Assembly (NCBI GenBank): GCA_947034885.2
Contig: OX344754.2
Span: 25,665,369 to 25,729,368 of the forward strand
DNA from: Thuidium tamariscinum
Taxonomy: Eukaryota; Streptophyta; Bryopsida; Hypnales; Thuidiaceae
Length of the DNA: 64,000 bases
Direction: 5' to 3'
In this document: positions 23,975 through 36,482 of the stretch, in pieces
How positions within the stretch are numbered: position 1 is the stretch's first letter
Layout of the letters: every line of letters starts with the position of its first letter
Made by a program: the position numbers and the translations under genes
The notes under the pieces: generated by a model
Told to the model about the DNA's origin: nothing
The model's database searches: none
What the model saw: the letters and a program-made list of their open reading frames with translations, nothing else

Positions 23975-26648
23975 GGTGAGTGATGCTCCGGTTTGCTTGA
24001 ATCCCTCTCTCATGCATGGTTTGGTCTTTTCATGGGACCAATCAGCAAGCTAGACTAACTGCAACTTCATGGAGTTTGAAGAGTCACAAAATCCATGCTA
24101 ACATCTCCGTATTAAATTTCAGAGCATTCTCACGACCAAAGCAGCTAGAAACTAGATGATACTGGAAAAACTTGGAGAATATAGGAACGCGCGCAGGCAG
24201 TATAGGGTTTTTCGACGAGAGACGAATACGATAAGCAGGAAAAACCACCTGTGAATCTGCTGCCTACAATCTCCAAATGCAGAGTATGAGATGATTGTCA
24301 TGCTCTACACCTTGGGGCTCAGCTGCTACTCAAAGAGAATCACGGCGCTTACAAGTCAGTGATAGTCTACATCACCGAAAAACGTCACGCTTCTAGCAGA
24401 AATTATTCCCACTGGAAAACAATCAATTGTAGGTCACAGCGACTCACCTCGAGATTTGATTGGACAGAGGAATCCCAAATTTGCAATTCCCCAAGATCAA
24501 AACCTGTTCCACACATTTCAATCGACTTTCTCAGTACTACAAAATCGAAACAGCAAGAAATACTGTTTCGAGCAGAGCATGTGCGATCCTCCCTCTCACC
24601 CTGAAACCGTTCAAATTCCAAATTGAATCCCAACTAAACCTCTCAAACCCAATGACAGAAATTTCAACACTCCACTACTCACTCCTCTCCAACTTCACCA
24701 CTTCCAAAAATCTAGACCAAATCCGAAGAACCACTGCCTCTAGAAATAGCCCCCGCCAGAACCAAAGTCCATCACGATTTACGCGTGGGAGAAATTGTAC
24801 AAAGCAAATTTACAAGGTACGTCTAAATGGAATCTGACACAAGGGAATTCAAAGACGTACGAGTGAACCTCAATGAGGAATGTTGGCAAAGGTGAAACCG
24901 CAGTTGCGATGGCGCTTGTGCCTGGGTGATGAGTACGAGGAGAAGATGGCGACTGAGGGACAAGAAGTGCAAGTGGAATGGCAATGAATCTGGGAAGGGA
25001 AGGATTAACAAGCGTGGAGCTCGATGGAGTGTCCGTCGCGTGCAAGTTCTTGCTAAGTTACGCTTACCCTTTGGTACTCTTTTAAAGCCAACCTGCAAAC
25101 TTCACTACCTCATTTCCTTTCCTCCTTCCTCTCACTCTCTCACAACATGCAGGTCAGAGGCTCGCTTTTCAAGTAAGACAGCTACACCAAGTTAGGGTTC
25201 CCACTTCCTCAGGGTAGCTTAGCTTCTATGGTAGCAAACGATGATGCATAGCTTCCAGCCTCCACAGCCAACAAATTGTACCTCGACAGATTTGGCGCTT
25301 CTACCCTAATGCATCTCTCGCGTCACTCCATCCGTACATTTCCTCGCATTGAGTTCAAATGTTGAATCCCAAATTGGGGCACACTACTACTTTTTGTTGC
25401 CTGCAAAACAATGGAACAATTTCAGCACATCACCAGAATCTGTGAAACATACCAAGCTATCCACCGTATCTAAACATGCTGCTAGCACATCACAAATCCG
25501 ATGGAACAAAATGAAGACGAAAAAGATTACAATACACTATGACACACCGTTCAAGTAGTTCAATACCTGAGTCAGAGCTACATCAAGTTCCTTGACTGGT
25601 TCCACAAGCTTGCCTTGGTTCTTCGCTGATATTGACTACATAACAGCTCACGCTGCTTCTCAGCATGGATCACCATTTAAAGATTTACAGTAGAAACACC
25701 AAAGAGAGGAAAGCTGTAAAACAAAGGAGAATAGGATTCTTTCCTCAGAGCTTAACATAAATAAGGAGAGAGGAGCTGCATTGCACGGAAGACAAAGTGG
25801 CTTCTGTCATCTTCACATTGCTACATGGCGCAACAGAAACTGTCGCACAAAGCGACTACATTGTTGGAATCAGCACTGCCTTCTCTCCCCCTCCTGGACA
25901 AATCCACCTTTGCAAAAGTAACGCCAACCCTATTAACTTCTCAAATTTTGGAGACTCTCCGGAGAGAAAAATTCAAACGTGCCGAATTTGGATCAGAGGT
26001 GAGGGATTAGGGTTCTTGAAATAAAGTGCCGATTTCTTGTCAATTCGCTGCGAGATTTTGTGCAATCCCTGTGACAAACGTCGCTGTGACGTGCAAAACC
26101 TACGCATCGAAGAATTGGTCGGGGAATAAGCTTACAAGAACAAAACAAAACAAAGCGCCAACTCTACCGGTAAGAGGGACTCACAGGCTTGCACTCCATT
26201 GCTACAAAGATTACAAAGCGAACTGACCTCAATTGGAGATCAAATCCGATGAAACTTAGCTCCACCAGAGCAGTGCAGCGGGAAGCCAGCGAGTGAGCGC
26301 AATGTACCCGGAGTCCAGGAAGGCGGAATTGCGCCGCAGAGAATATTGAATCCCATCGTAGACGAAGACTGAAGTGTGCATTAGCTCCCGTCTAGCCTGA
26401 AAGCTATCCACGCAGGTATCGGTTCAGCCAGGCACGCTGCATGGAGGGACATCTACTCCTTCGACGCCATTGACATAAGTCACATAAGCTTAACATTTCT
26501 GAGGCTCCTAGATAACTGGGACGGATTTGACCACCAAGGCAAGGCACATTTACCCTTAAAGTCTCAATCCTTTTCTGATTTTTTTTCACATTTTTGCTAG
26601 TATCTTTCTAAAACAATATTATTTACTGGAATTTCATGAAATTGGTCA
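23975..26648. other. Mostly unassigned; one possible first exon
   Basis: I recognise no family here. The plus-strand frame at 25825-26000 starts with an ATG and reads MAQQKLSHKATTLLESALPS, and later SQILETLRREKFKRAEFGSE, before a possible donor GTGAGGG. It looks more protein-like than its neighbours and could be the first exon of another captured gene. GC content is higher than in the AT-rich DNA to the right, which also suggests host-derived sequence. Confidence 0.35.
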
Positions 26649-27594
26649 TTAACCCTAAACATCCGGATGCATCTCCAAATTGACTACTTGGGAAAAATCA
26701 TTATAAAGTACTGTGTAGAAGAATATTTTGCACTTGATATACAAATAAGAGTTGTAGATTTTGAGTTTCAAATTCCATCTATACAATTCGATTCACCATT
26801 GCTATGACCAATGTTTTTCAATAAATTTTGAAAGGAAAAAATTATTCTAAATTCGATTACAAGCAAAATATTATCATTTTTGGAGTAAAACTTGTTAGAA
26901 TGGATTTGAAATGAGGTTTTCTTTACATGGTGATCTTTTGAATTGTTTGTGGTCTTTACATCTATGACCTCATTTTTGCAAATCCAATTTTAAACTAAAA
27001 TCAATGCAATTTTTGACTGGACAAACTTCCACATTTGCAGTTGGCACTTGCTTTGCTACACATTAAATATATTATTTTCATCAATTTTTCATTAGAATTT
27101 GAAATACCTTGAAATTCATAGAATGTGAAAGTGAAATGAAATGTGAAGCCAAAAAAACCTTAACATTCATAATATCAATTACCTCTATAATATCACATTT
27201 AATACTATGTGATATCACAAAATTGAAATGGTCATTATAACTATGTAATATCACAAAATGTAGAAATGCAATATTACAAAGGACCTTGTGATTTTCACAG
27301 TACGATAAATTCTAGTTATACCAAATCCTACTATGAGATAGAATAAAAACTTGATGGAGTACATCCACAAATAAGATGACTTTCATCCATCCAATTATGA
27401 TAAAGGAAACTTATTTTTATTTTGTTCATTGTCTAGAAATTGAATGCTGATGCACTCCAAGGTTAAAGAAGGTTGTGTTATCAGGATTCAAGTATTACAT
27501 TCCAGGATGAATGAGAAGTTTGTGGGACTCTACAACATTTTGAAGCCTTTTGTTCATTGTCCAGAATATGAACATCGAAGAGCTTTAGGGTTAA
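26649..27594. mobile_element. TTAA-flanked element (piggyBac-like ends)
   Basis: The left edge reads TTAACCCTAAACATCCGGA. The right edge read inward is TTAACCCTAAAGCTCTTCG. The shared ends CCCTAAA with TTAA on both sides are typical of piggyBac-like elements and their MITEs. No transposase frame is present; the interior is AT-rich. The shared ends are short, so the pairing is moderate evidence. Confidence 0.5.
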
Positions 27595-27669
27595 TAATTT
27601 GCTACGGTTAAAGTCAAAATAAATTTTAAATTTTAAATTCATAATTGTTTTGAAATTTAATAATTTTCA

Positions 27670-28060
27670 TGTTGTTTTGCTACAACTCCAATCGAATTAT
27701 TTGGTCCTACTCATTATCAATGGGATCAAGGATTTTTCAACGAGAAATAGATCAAAGAATTCATTCTAGTAAAAATGAAAATCTTAGTTTATCTAAAGCT
27801 TGGTCTCAAATTCCAAAAAAATTAGCTTTTCATGATTATATTAGTAATAATCCAACTAGAGGTGGGTTATTTAGACCAGGTGCTACGGATAATGGAGATG
27901 GAGTAGTTGTTGGATGACTATGCCATACTATTTTTAAAGATATAGAATGACATTCCAATTATTAGTTGCCATATGTGTATTTTTTTTGAAACTTTTCTAG
28001 TAGTTTTGGTAGATTAAAAAGGAATTGTTAGAGTTGATATTCCATTTAGCCATAGGTTGG
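27670..28060 (+). pseudogene. psbB: Chloroplast psbB (CP47) fragment in nuclear DNA
   Basis: The conceptual translation reads [20 protein letters not shown], then after a 1-base shift in a T-run [28 protein letters not shown] and [19 protein letters not shown]. Further on come TIFKD and, in shifted frames, FFETFLVVLVD and GIVRVDIPF. This is the large lumenal loop of the photosystem II antenna protein CP47. Two TGA codons (where CP47 has Trp and Gly), several substitutions and indels show an old nuclear copy of plastid DNA. It lies between two TTAA-flanked elements inside the family III CACTA element. Confidence 0.88.
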
Positions 28061-28302
28061 AACCCCACAAAACAAAGCCCATGCACTTCTTCTTGCCCAT
28101 ACAACCCTCTTTGTAGAGAGCTTCAAAGTTTACTAAAGTTTGAAGTAAACATCCAAGTTCATCTAGATCTTGAAGATTTCAGTACATCAAAACCCTAACA
28201 ATTCAATGCATCACTATATACCCAATTCATATATAATTAAAATATATTTGAAATATACCTCAAGTATTTCAAGTATGTGATAGCTTCCATTTCAATACCC
28301 TA

Positions 28303-29155
28303 TTAACCCTTAACGTCTTGATCCATTGTGAAATGGTCAAACTTCATATTTGAGCACAACATTGACATCTAAATTGTGTTTAAAGAACAATCTTATATTT
28401 TAATCACATGAAACTATAAATTGTATATCAATACAAGAAATTTCAATTAGTTTTGTGAAAAATTGCAATTGTTATCATTTTTGTTGCAAAAAATGAATAT
28501 AAATAAGTAAAAATAGAAAAAATAGTCTAGATTATTTGAAATTTTTTCAAGAGGTATAAGTAGCCATGGAAACTAGTGTGAAAATTTTTCAATCGGTTAT
28601 TTTATTTCTTACAACCAAAACAAGCACAACAAAGACCTTGAAGTCAAATTCAACTATCAAACCAAATTTATCCTCTTTTTTATTGACATATAAAATTTGA
28701 TATTGGAAAAATGCATTTTCTATTTATGCTGATTTTTTCAATTATCTTGATGTAAAAATCAAATTTTAATGATTTTTTAAAGCTAAAGGTGGAAATAAAA
28801 TGATATCAATTAGGATATATATTACAATAGTCTGCATTTTTTGCCATAAATGAGAGATAGAATGGGAATCATAATTTTCAATAGTTCAAATTTAAAATAC
28901 ATTCTTAATAAATTAAAAATAAATTAAAAACACACAATACTGTGATATTTGGATTTGAACACATTGAGCTTTCAATTGCAATAATTTTTCTGATTTTTGA
29001 CATTTTTCAAAATTTCAAAATTGAATAAAAAGAAAACTTGGCAAGCTTCATTTTCTTAGTTTACATCAAATTCCAAACATTCTTAGTTTGAAAGTTACAA
29101 TTGAGGTTGACCAAGGTGCATCCAAAAAGTGGATGCATGTGCATTTAAGGGTTAA
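28303..29155. mobile_element. TTAA-flanked element (piggyBac-like ends)
   Basis: The left edge is TTAACCCTTAACGTCTTG and the right edge read inward is TTAACCCTTAAATGCACATG. The ends share CCCTTAA plus the TTAA target. The AT-rich interior has no coding frame. Confidence 0.5.
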
Positions 29156-29459
29156 AGCATGTGGTTACAATAGAAATATGTTAGTGATCTCCTTGGGTTT
29201 TATTGTTTTTTAGGTGATTCTCAAGGGCCCACACGTCTCGTTTATTCTTATTGAAGACTTATGTAGTCCTAAGAAGTGGCACTCTCTCTTATATTTTGCA
29301 TACACCTACAGTAATGACTTATTTAAAAGGGGACTATTTACCTTGCAAAATTCATGAAAAGACATAGTATTTTTTAAATTAAAGATAAATTTTGGTGATT
29401 AATTAATTACATCGTATTGGTAATTATAATTTTTTTGGTGGGCATTTTAATATATAATA

Positions 29460-30190
29460 TGTTACTTATCCCCGAAAAACCATTTTCCTTTGAGGAACAA
29501 ATGGAATTTTGGGCAGGTACCCACAAGTTCAAATTTTATCCTGATTTCCTTTTTTAAAATTTGAAGATAGAAATGTTTATTGTCTTCATGGGAATATAAT
29601 TTTTTCAATTGATGCTTAGGAATAAAAGTTATATTCAAAATCACTCAAAATAAGGGAAATCAGGCAACAAAATAAATTTTGAAAATTTGAGTTTAAAGAA
29701 AAATAACTTGTAGGATTCAATTTCAAATGCAATTTTTAATATTTAAAAAAAAATTGCCAAATGGTTTATTTTTTTCCTAGAACAATTCCACCATTAGAAT
29801 TAGTGCATTCTATTTCCACCTTCAAGATATTATTTAACTTTTCCTTCCATTTCATACCTACTTCTACATAATACTTTTTTAAAGAATAAAAATTAAGCTT
29901 TTCTGTATAGTTTTTTCCCCTAGAGTCTGAACTCAATTATACATTTCAAAGATTTAAAGCTCAAAACTCTATAGTGAAAAAAAATAAAGTTAAGAAGGCT
30001 TAAAGTCAAAAAAATTAAACCTTACAATGTGCTAAAAAACCGGTTTTTTCTACTTTAACAAAAAAAATCTTACAGTCTATGTTGTTCAAAATTTTGAAAT
30101 TTATTCCACATGCTCTCATACTAAAAATACTATGGTTAGATTTGTAGAAAAAACAGTTTTCAAATTTTTTTACCCTTTGCTATAGAAATA
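29460..30190. mobile_element. Decayed copy of the 0.93-kb TTAA family
   Basis: Blocks here match the better preserved element at 60111-61043 in the same order: a 'cattt-tcctttgagga' start, GGGCAGGTACCCA, TTCAATTGATGC-AGGA, and near the end ATTCCACATG and ACGGTTAGATT-like words (here TATGGTTAGATT). The ends are degraded, so the limits are approximate. Confidence 0.5.
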
Positions 30191-30199
30191 GAATTTTTT

Positions 30200-32440
30200 T
30201 TAATTTTTTAACAAAAAAATAAGGCCTTGGTTCTCTAGGGATTATACCTCATTATTTTCCTATAGACCCCAATCTTTTCAAGATTACACCCCATTTTTTT
30301 TCCCTTAGATACAAAATTTTAAAGTATTTTTTGCATATACCATATGTACCTTGCAATGAAGTACTCCATTTAGAATATGGGAAAATTTTTATGACAAATC
30401 ACCCCATTCATGAATACATTTAAAGCTTCATATGGTAATCTATAACCCTTTTTTTAGTTACTCACATTTGTATATACTATTTTATATGTACTCTTTACAT
30501 AATTTATTGTATTATGTCTAACTCTATAGTCTATATAATCATGCATGTTTCACAATTTTAAAGCACCCTATAATAAATATAATTTTTTACAAATTTTACG
30601 TGCAATGAATATATTAGACCCTATATTTTATTACACATTGTTCCTATGTTTTTCAACAATGCTTCCCCCCGCCCCCCCAAGTTGTAAATTGTCAAATCTA
30701 AGAGAAGGAAGAAATATAAAATGTTATAATTTTAGTGAGGTAAATTTCATCAATTGTGAGACTAAAATATATTGCAAGTCTTAATTTTTTGTAGAAAAAA
30801 TCTATTCCACCCTCATTACAAAGAAAGTGTGTCTTAGTCTTGTAAAGATATATCCAATTGTAACAAAGAAAAAGAAATGAATGTTGGTATTTTCTAAAGG
30901 AAAAGCCAAACTTCAATAATGAAAAGATTATTTGGATCTCCTCATTCTTCTAACAGAAAAGGTCAATTGTCCTAGGAATTGCCTTAAAAAAGAAAAAAAT
31001 GTGGGTGTTACTGTAATCACTTGAAGAAATTAATTACTTTATGTATTGAAATTTTGAAAAAGGCATACATGATTTTAATCTTATAAACTAAAGTTATTTC
31101 ATATAAAAAAAGGTAGGTGTTACTAATACTCAAATGTAATTAATAATAATAAAAACATGGATGTTTAGATTTGTAAAGAGACAATATTAAACTTCAAATA
31201 GTGAAAAGAATATGAATTGTGTGCTTATTCATTTGAAGAGAATTTCTATTGTAACAAACAAAGAAATTGAAATCTTCCAATCTTATATTGAAAAAAAATA
31301 CTTACCTTCGATTTTAAAAAATATGGGTGTTCTTATTATTGCAAGAAATATATGCAATTGTAACATATAGTGCAAAAAATACAAATTGTGTTGTTATTCG
31401 TTTTTAGTCCTTGTATACAATTGTAGTAAAAAAAAATGAGAAAATGGGATTTTCTAATCTTGTAATAAGAGAAATACTCAACTACAATAATATAAAGAAT
31501 ATAAGTGTCCTAGATTCCCTAATGACAATATTTAATTGAAATAATGTCATGAATAAATTAAAAAAATTCTTATTTTACCAAAAACTATTGGAATTGGAAT
31601 TATAAGGAAAAAATGTTTTTATCAAGTAAAGAATATGCTCAACAAAAGGAAAGAGAAAAAATATGGATGTTTACAACACATGAAAGCCTTTGTTGATGGT
31701 CATTTTATAGTCATGCTTACATCAAAGAAGACATCTCCATTAGCTTGCCTAAGGTTTGCTTATCGTTTTTGATGTTATGAATTGCACAGTGATTAACATT
31801 TGCTTTGATGTTATGATTGCAAACAGTAAATAACAATTTTGCTAACAGTGATGTCTTTAAAAACATCTTTATGTTTAGTATGATGTTTAAATAAGCATCC
31901 AAAGTTGTAACATAGGTCTGTCATGATCGCTGATGTGGCATGCCACGTCAGCATACTATGTCCACATCACGTAATTTCCATATCAGATGCCATGTCACCT
32001 AATTTCCACACCATCTACTCGTTTTCATCTTTTTTATCGTGGTCAGTCATTTTACCTCTGACCAAACTAGAATTTTGTTAATTGCTTTAATTAAGTTTGA
32101 CCAACAATGATGATGTGGCTATGAATGTTTTTTTGGATGATTTTAAAAACATTTTTATGTTGACAACCATGTTTTAAACTACATCATTGTTTTGGATAAC
32201 ACCAATTTGTTGTGACAAGAATTTAGCATGCTTTTTATAACATTTAATTAAATCTTCCAATTTTTGTAGCCTTCATTCACTGGACATCCCAATGTTCTAT
32301 AAAACATATAAAGTTTTTTTAAACATGTTACGTTTTTGGCCTGACACCAAAAAAAACATGGGTTTCTTATAGTGAGGCTTGCAACCAGCCATGTTTGCGA
32401 CAGAGCCAATGAGGGAGACCATTGTAGAAGGCGGCGTGTA
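30200..32440. other. AT-rich gene-free stretch with an orphan CACTA-type end at 32374
   Basis: This is low-complexity, strongly AT-rich DNA without genes. At 32374 a sequence read leftward on the minus strand starts CACTATAAGAAACCCATG then eight T. It resembles the family III left end in 20 of 24 positions. It is flanked by AGG, and I found no left partner preceded by AGG. The 31900-32000 stretch carries short inverted words around GCCACGTCAGC. Confidence 0.5.
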
Positions 32441-32715
32441 AGGTCGGTACACCCAAAAGCGCCATGTTCCTAAAAGCGCCATCTATAGTGCACATACATT
32501 TCCGAAATCAGTCATGTTCACAGACTATAGATGGCGCTTTCAGAAAACAGACTTTGACTGTTAATAACTTTTGCATACAGTATCTAAATCCTACGTTCTT
32601 TGGTGCGTTGGAACATGCTTTCACTTTGCCAACAAGACTACATAAAAATTTGAACTCATTAATCGTAGGAAGTAGGCTCAGTATGAATAAGTGGCGCTTT
32701 TGGGTGTACCTACCT
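32441..32715. mobile_element. MITE with 24-bp inverted ends and TA duplication
   Basis: The left end reads AGGTCGGTACACCCAAAAGC then GCCA. The right end read inward is AGGTAGGTACACCCAAAAGC then GCCA: one mismatch in 24. TA flanks both sides (32439-32440 and 32716-32717), as in Tc1/mariner-type (Stowaway-like) elements. Inside, a second inverted repeat, AAAGCGCCATCTATAGT against ACTATAGATGGCGCTTT, lies near 32475-32545. Confidence 0.85.
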
Positions 32716-33516
32716 TACATAAGAGTCACTGGAGATGTGGGTGAGCAAGAACATAGTCCAATGCATGACTAGTTGGATGTACGCACTCACATACTTTAGT
32801 GCAAGTGCACAAATTATGTTATCAATGTGCAAAGATCTTAATTGCATCGAAGTTTGCAATGTAAAATACATTGAGCATCTGTGGCTTCAAGTTTTAGTAG
32901 GTTGAAGTAAACATACAAGAACTATTACAGTGTCACTGAAAGGAAAATTGATGTTCTTTCTAGCAAAATTTTCTGTGTTTTCGTTATAAAATTAAACCGG
33001 ATGTCAAAGGCTTGATTTGTACACATTTCAGCAAAGTTTTGGTCCACTGTGTCAAGGAGGGTGAGTGTCTTCATGAAGGTACCATGTAAAAGTAGAACAA
33101 CAACCATGTCATAAAATATTATTTTTATCTCATAAACCACAAATTTACCTCGTAAGGTACCATATAGGAAGAACCATGCACACTAAATAAAATTTAATTT
33201 GTTAAATTTTAATTATTTAAACTTTAACAATTTAAATTGAAATATAAATAATTCAAAATCCCAAGACTGATTCTATTTTTTTATTGAAGGGGATGAATGT
33301 TACAACACCCTATAGTGCAAAGTGTTTTAATAGCAAAGGAAAGGAATCTTTGAACATTACTAACTTTGGTGCTTCAATGGAAGAAAAGAGAAGCTCTTAA
33401 TACAAGTGGGGTGCTAGGAGGTTGAATAAACTGTATGAGATATGATTTTTGAATGAGTACAAGCTGAACCACTTACAATTTAATCAAAAACTTGAGAACA
33501 TACAAAAAGTAAAAGA

Positions 33517-34240
33517 TTAACCCTTAAAGGACGGACCTATTACCACTGGTTTCAGGACTCACTTTCAGTCATCCAGTTTGTTGCCATCTTCAAACCAGAT
33601 GTGTATGAAAAATTTTAATTTTATTTTTTAAAGACGAAACTACATGTACTCTGTAATTCAAAAAAAATTCAGATTTTTTTGAGGAAAATTGTATTTTCTG
33701 GAATTTTTTGAAGAAAAATTGAAGAAAAACTCATATCAAATAGAAAATAATCTCAAAAAAGCTGAAAATTTCACCATGTGTGAATATTACAATGACAAAC
33801 ATCATGGTGTAAATGTATTTTCCGTGTACATCTATAATTAAAATGCAGTGGACATTAAAAATACAGCCAAAGTTCAAATTGCAATAAAATATTCAATTTT
33901 ACGAATTTTGCCAAAATTCAAATTGGAGAAGAAACTAGAGTAGAGAACCTCTATTTCATTAGTTGGCTTCAAATTCAAAAAATGTCGTTTTCAAGGACAA
34001 ATTTTAGATTTACTCAATTTCTCAAAATACATTAAAATGGCAAATTTTGCCATCCGTTTTCTCTCAACTATATGAAAACAAACATTAGTTAGACTAAAAA
34101 CTCAGTTGGATACACTTTGTAACTCAACATGAAAGGTCATTTGAAAAAAGTGGATGAAAAAACTACTGTTTGGTTCTTCTTTTGACCTTGGACTGTCATC
34201 CAAACACCTCAAAATGGTGTTGGCGGCAGTCCAAGGTTAA
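33517..34240. mobile_element. TTAA-flanked element, weak inverted ends
   Basis: The left edge is TTAACCCTTAAAGGACGGA and the right edge read inward is TTAACCTTGGACTGCCGCC. TTAA flanks both sides, and both ends have CC-T and GGAC words, but the inverted repeat is poor. Non-coding. Confidence 0.4.
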
Positions 34241-36479
34241 ACCTCATTCAGTCATAGTAGAGTGATATTAGAAAAAAAAACATATGTACTATAAGAAGGT
34301 GGTTAAGTTATTCAAATTATATCACTAAAAAAGCATTTACAACATACATTCATTGAATAAAAATAATGAAATAGTGTGAATAAAAAAGTGTGAATAAATC
34401 ACATATGTAATAAAGAGTATATAGGTATTACCATAATTTGAAGTCAAAAGTCTAGTTTTAACTCAAATTATTATGTTGCTATTCCTTTTGAAGAAAAAAA
34501 CAAGCTTCAAGCTAGTTGCTAAGACTTCAATTTATGGTGTTAATTAGGCATATACCCTGAATATGATTATATTTTCACAATTTCAATTTCAATTTCAATT
34601 AGTGTTTGCGATAAAAAAACAATTCCACAACAAGCTTAAAATTAAATTAAACCTGGTAGACTGTACTGACAATCCCAAGAATTTTCGAAAATCAATTGCT
34701 TTAAACTCAGACACGGTGTTCCAAGTACATGTGAAGTCTCCATTTACTCAAGTTAATTATACAGGTGTGGGAAAAATTATTCAGATTCTTCAGTTGTACG
34801 TTATAAATTTTTTTCTTGATAATTCAACCTATAGGATTACAGCCTTCATGAAATGCTATTTGAAAATGCAATTCTATTTGAAGTTAGAATTTATTTTCTA
34901 GAACAACCTTGAGTATTTGAGAATATAATCAAACACAATGTGGAGTGCCCAATGTATGCCTTGAAATTGGGCCAAAAAAAAGTTTTGGCCCCTTTTAGGA
35001 GTCTACACAATTTCCTGAAATTGAAACTTTCAGTACAATAAAGTAGTTCACAATGAAAGGCTTGGAAAGCTCATGTTCATCAAATAATTGAGAGTTCATG
35101 AAAGATTCAGAAATGGCAGAATAATGAACTATTTTGGATTCAAAACGTAGACGTATAATCAAATGAGGTATATAACATAAATATTTACCAATATGAGTTG
35201 GAAATTCAAAGAACTTCAAAGTTCTAATTCTAATCGAATAGAAAACTGTATTGGGAAAACATGGCAGTAGAAATAGAAAAAGGATTTTCCAAAAAATCGA
35301 ATTGTATAGACTGCATTGAATCAAAGTTTCAACATTCATTCCATTGTTTTAATCACAAATGGAAGTATATACAAATTCGATAAATGCTTTGATGGAATTT
35401 TCAGTTTCAATCGTCATAATTCAATTTGATTGGAATTCAAATCAAAAACAAATTCAAATTGTATTTGATACAAATTTAATTCAAATTGTAGATCAAAATC
35501 AGAACATTTCAAGAAATTCCAAATGATTTCTAAACATATTGGAAAGTTAATTTGCTTTTTTAGATTTCAATTGATTCAAATCAATTTCAATTTATTCCTA
35601 TTTACTTATCAACTTCCAAGACTTTAAAAAAAAGATTGAAGTTCTAAATTTGAATAGGATCTTCGAATATTTTGAAAAGGTTTTGAAAGATTTATGAAAA
35701 ATTCAAAAAGGTTTTAGAGGGATTCCAAACATTCAAAAATATTCCGAAAACATTATAAACGATTTCAAAACTCCTTCAGAAATTACTTTAATCTTGTTTG
35801 TAGTTATTATCATTTTCTGATAGTACATTTAAAATAAATAGAAGAAATCAATGTTTTATAGCTTTCAATTAGACAATGTTCATAACTGAAATCATATTCA
35901 CTCTCTTTTTAACCTTGCTAATTTGAAGAGGAGCCACGAATTTTCAAATACTCTGAATAACTGAATAGCTAAATGCGGCTTGGTTTGTTTTAACTTCAAA
36001 GTGTAGGAAGGATTAGAACGTGTTGCCACCAGTTTGAAGGCACTTACAGTTCAGAATGCTATGGTTTAGAAATGAAAACCAAATTTGGGAACATCAGCTT
36101 CATTCATCCATGGAAGTTCTGTATGCCCGAAATCAAAGTAACTGCCCCACCAATAACTTCTGCACCCTTGGGCAGCATTTTACCTCCTAGTATAGTAACT
36201 GCACAGAACTTACCTTGCTTGATAATAAAATCCCAGACCCCTTGTACACTTCCTTGTTCTCTAGGATGTCCAATAAAATTGAGTTTGCTAAATCAAATGT
36301 TACTTGCAGCATGGATGTGAGTCTCGGCATGACCATGTCAAAACTCTGATTTCGTAGCGTTCATTTCAACATCACATTCAATGAGCACCGATTGGCATAA
36401 ATTTTCTCTTCATACATATGTTCGCAAAAACTTGTTCGTTCATCTGTGACATCCAAAAAATCAAGGGCTCCTACTAGTG
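34241..36479. other. AT-rich right part of the family III element, no gene
   Basis: I see no gene. At 35400-35480 there are repeated AATTCAAATTG words, and at 35620-35780 a TTCAAAAAG/ATTCCAAAC-rich stretch. Composition becomes more balanced from 36000 to the terminus at 36479, as in the outermost part of the left end. Confidence 0.5.
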
Positions 36480-36482
36480 TCT

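Larger units (their letters stand above)
12070..36479. mobile_element. 24.4-kb CACTA element, family III, carrying host gene fragments
   Basis: The left end is CACTAGAAGAAAGACTTG followed by six T. The right end read inward is CACTAGTAGGAGCCCTTG followed by A and six T. Flanking trinucleotides are TCT at 12067-12069 and TCT at 36480-36482. I see no transposase gene inside, so it looks non-autonomous. The cargo includes RECQ5, thimet oligopeptidase, JmjC and probable nicastrin fragments, a chloroplast psbB piece and several smaller elements. A related CACTA-type end at 32374 complicates the structure, because its flanking bases (AGG) match neither end. Confidence 0.75.

Noticed and set aside
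27669-27917. An intact 82-residue plus-strand gene at the psbB match.
   Set aside because: Its first third is out of frame with CP47, and stops and indels follow; it is a decayed plastid insert.
12070-32374. Pairing the 12070 end with the 32374 end as a 20.3-kb CACTA element.
   Set aside because: The flanking trinucleotides differ (TCT and AGG), whereas 36479 is followed by TCT and also has a matching terminus.
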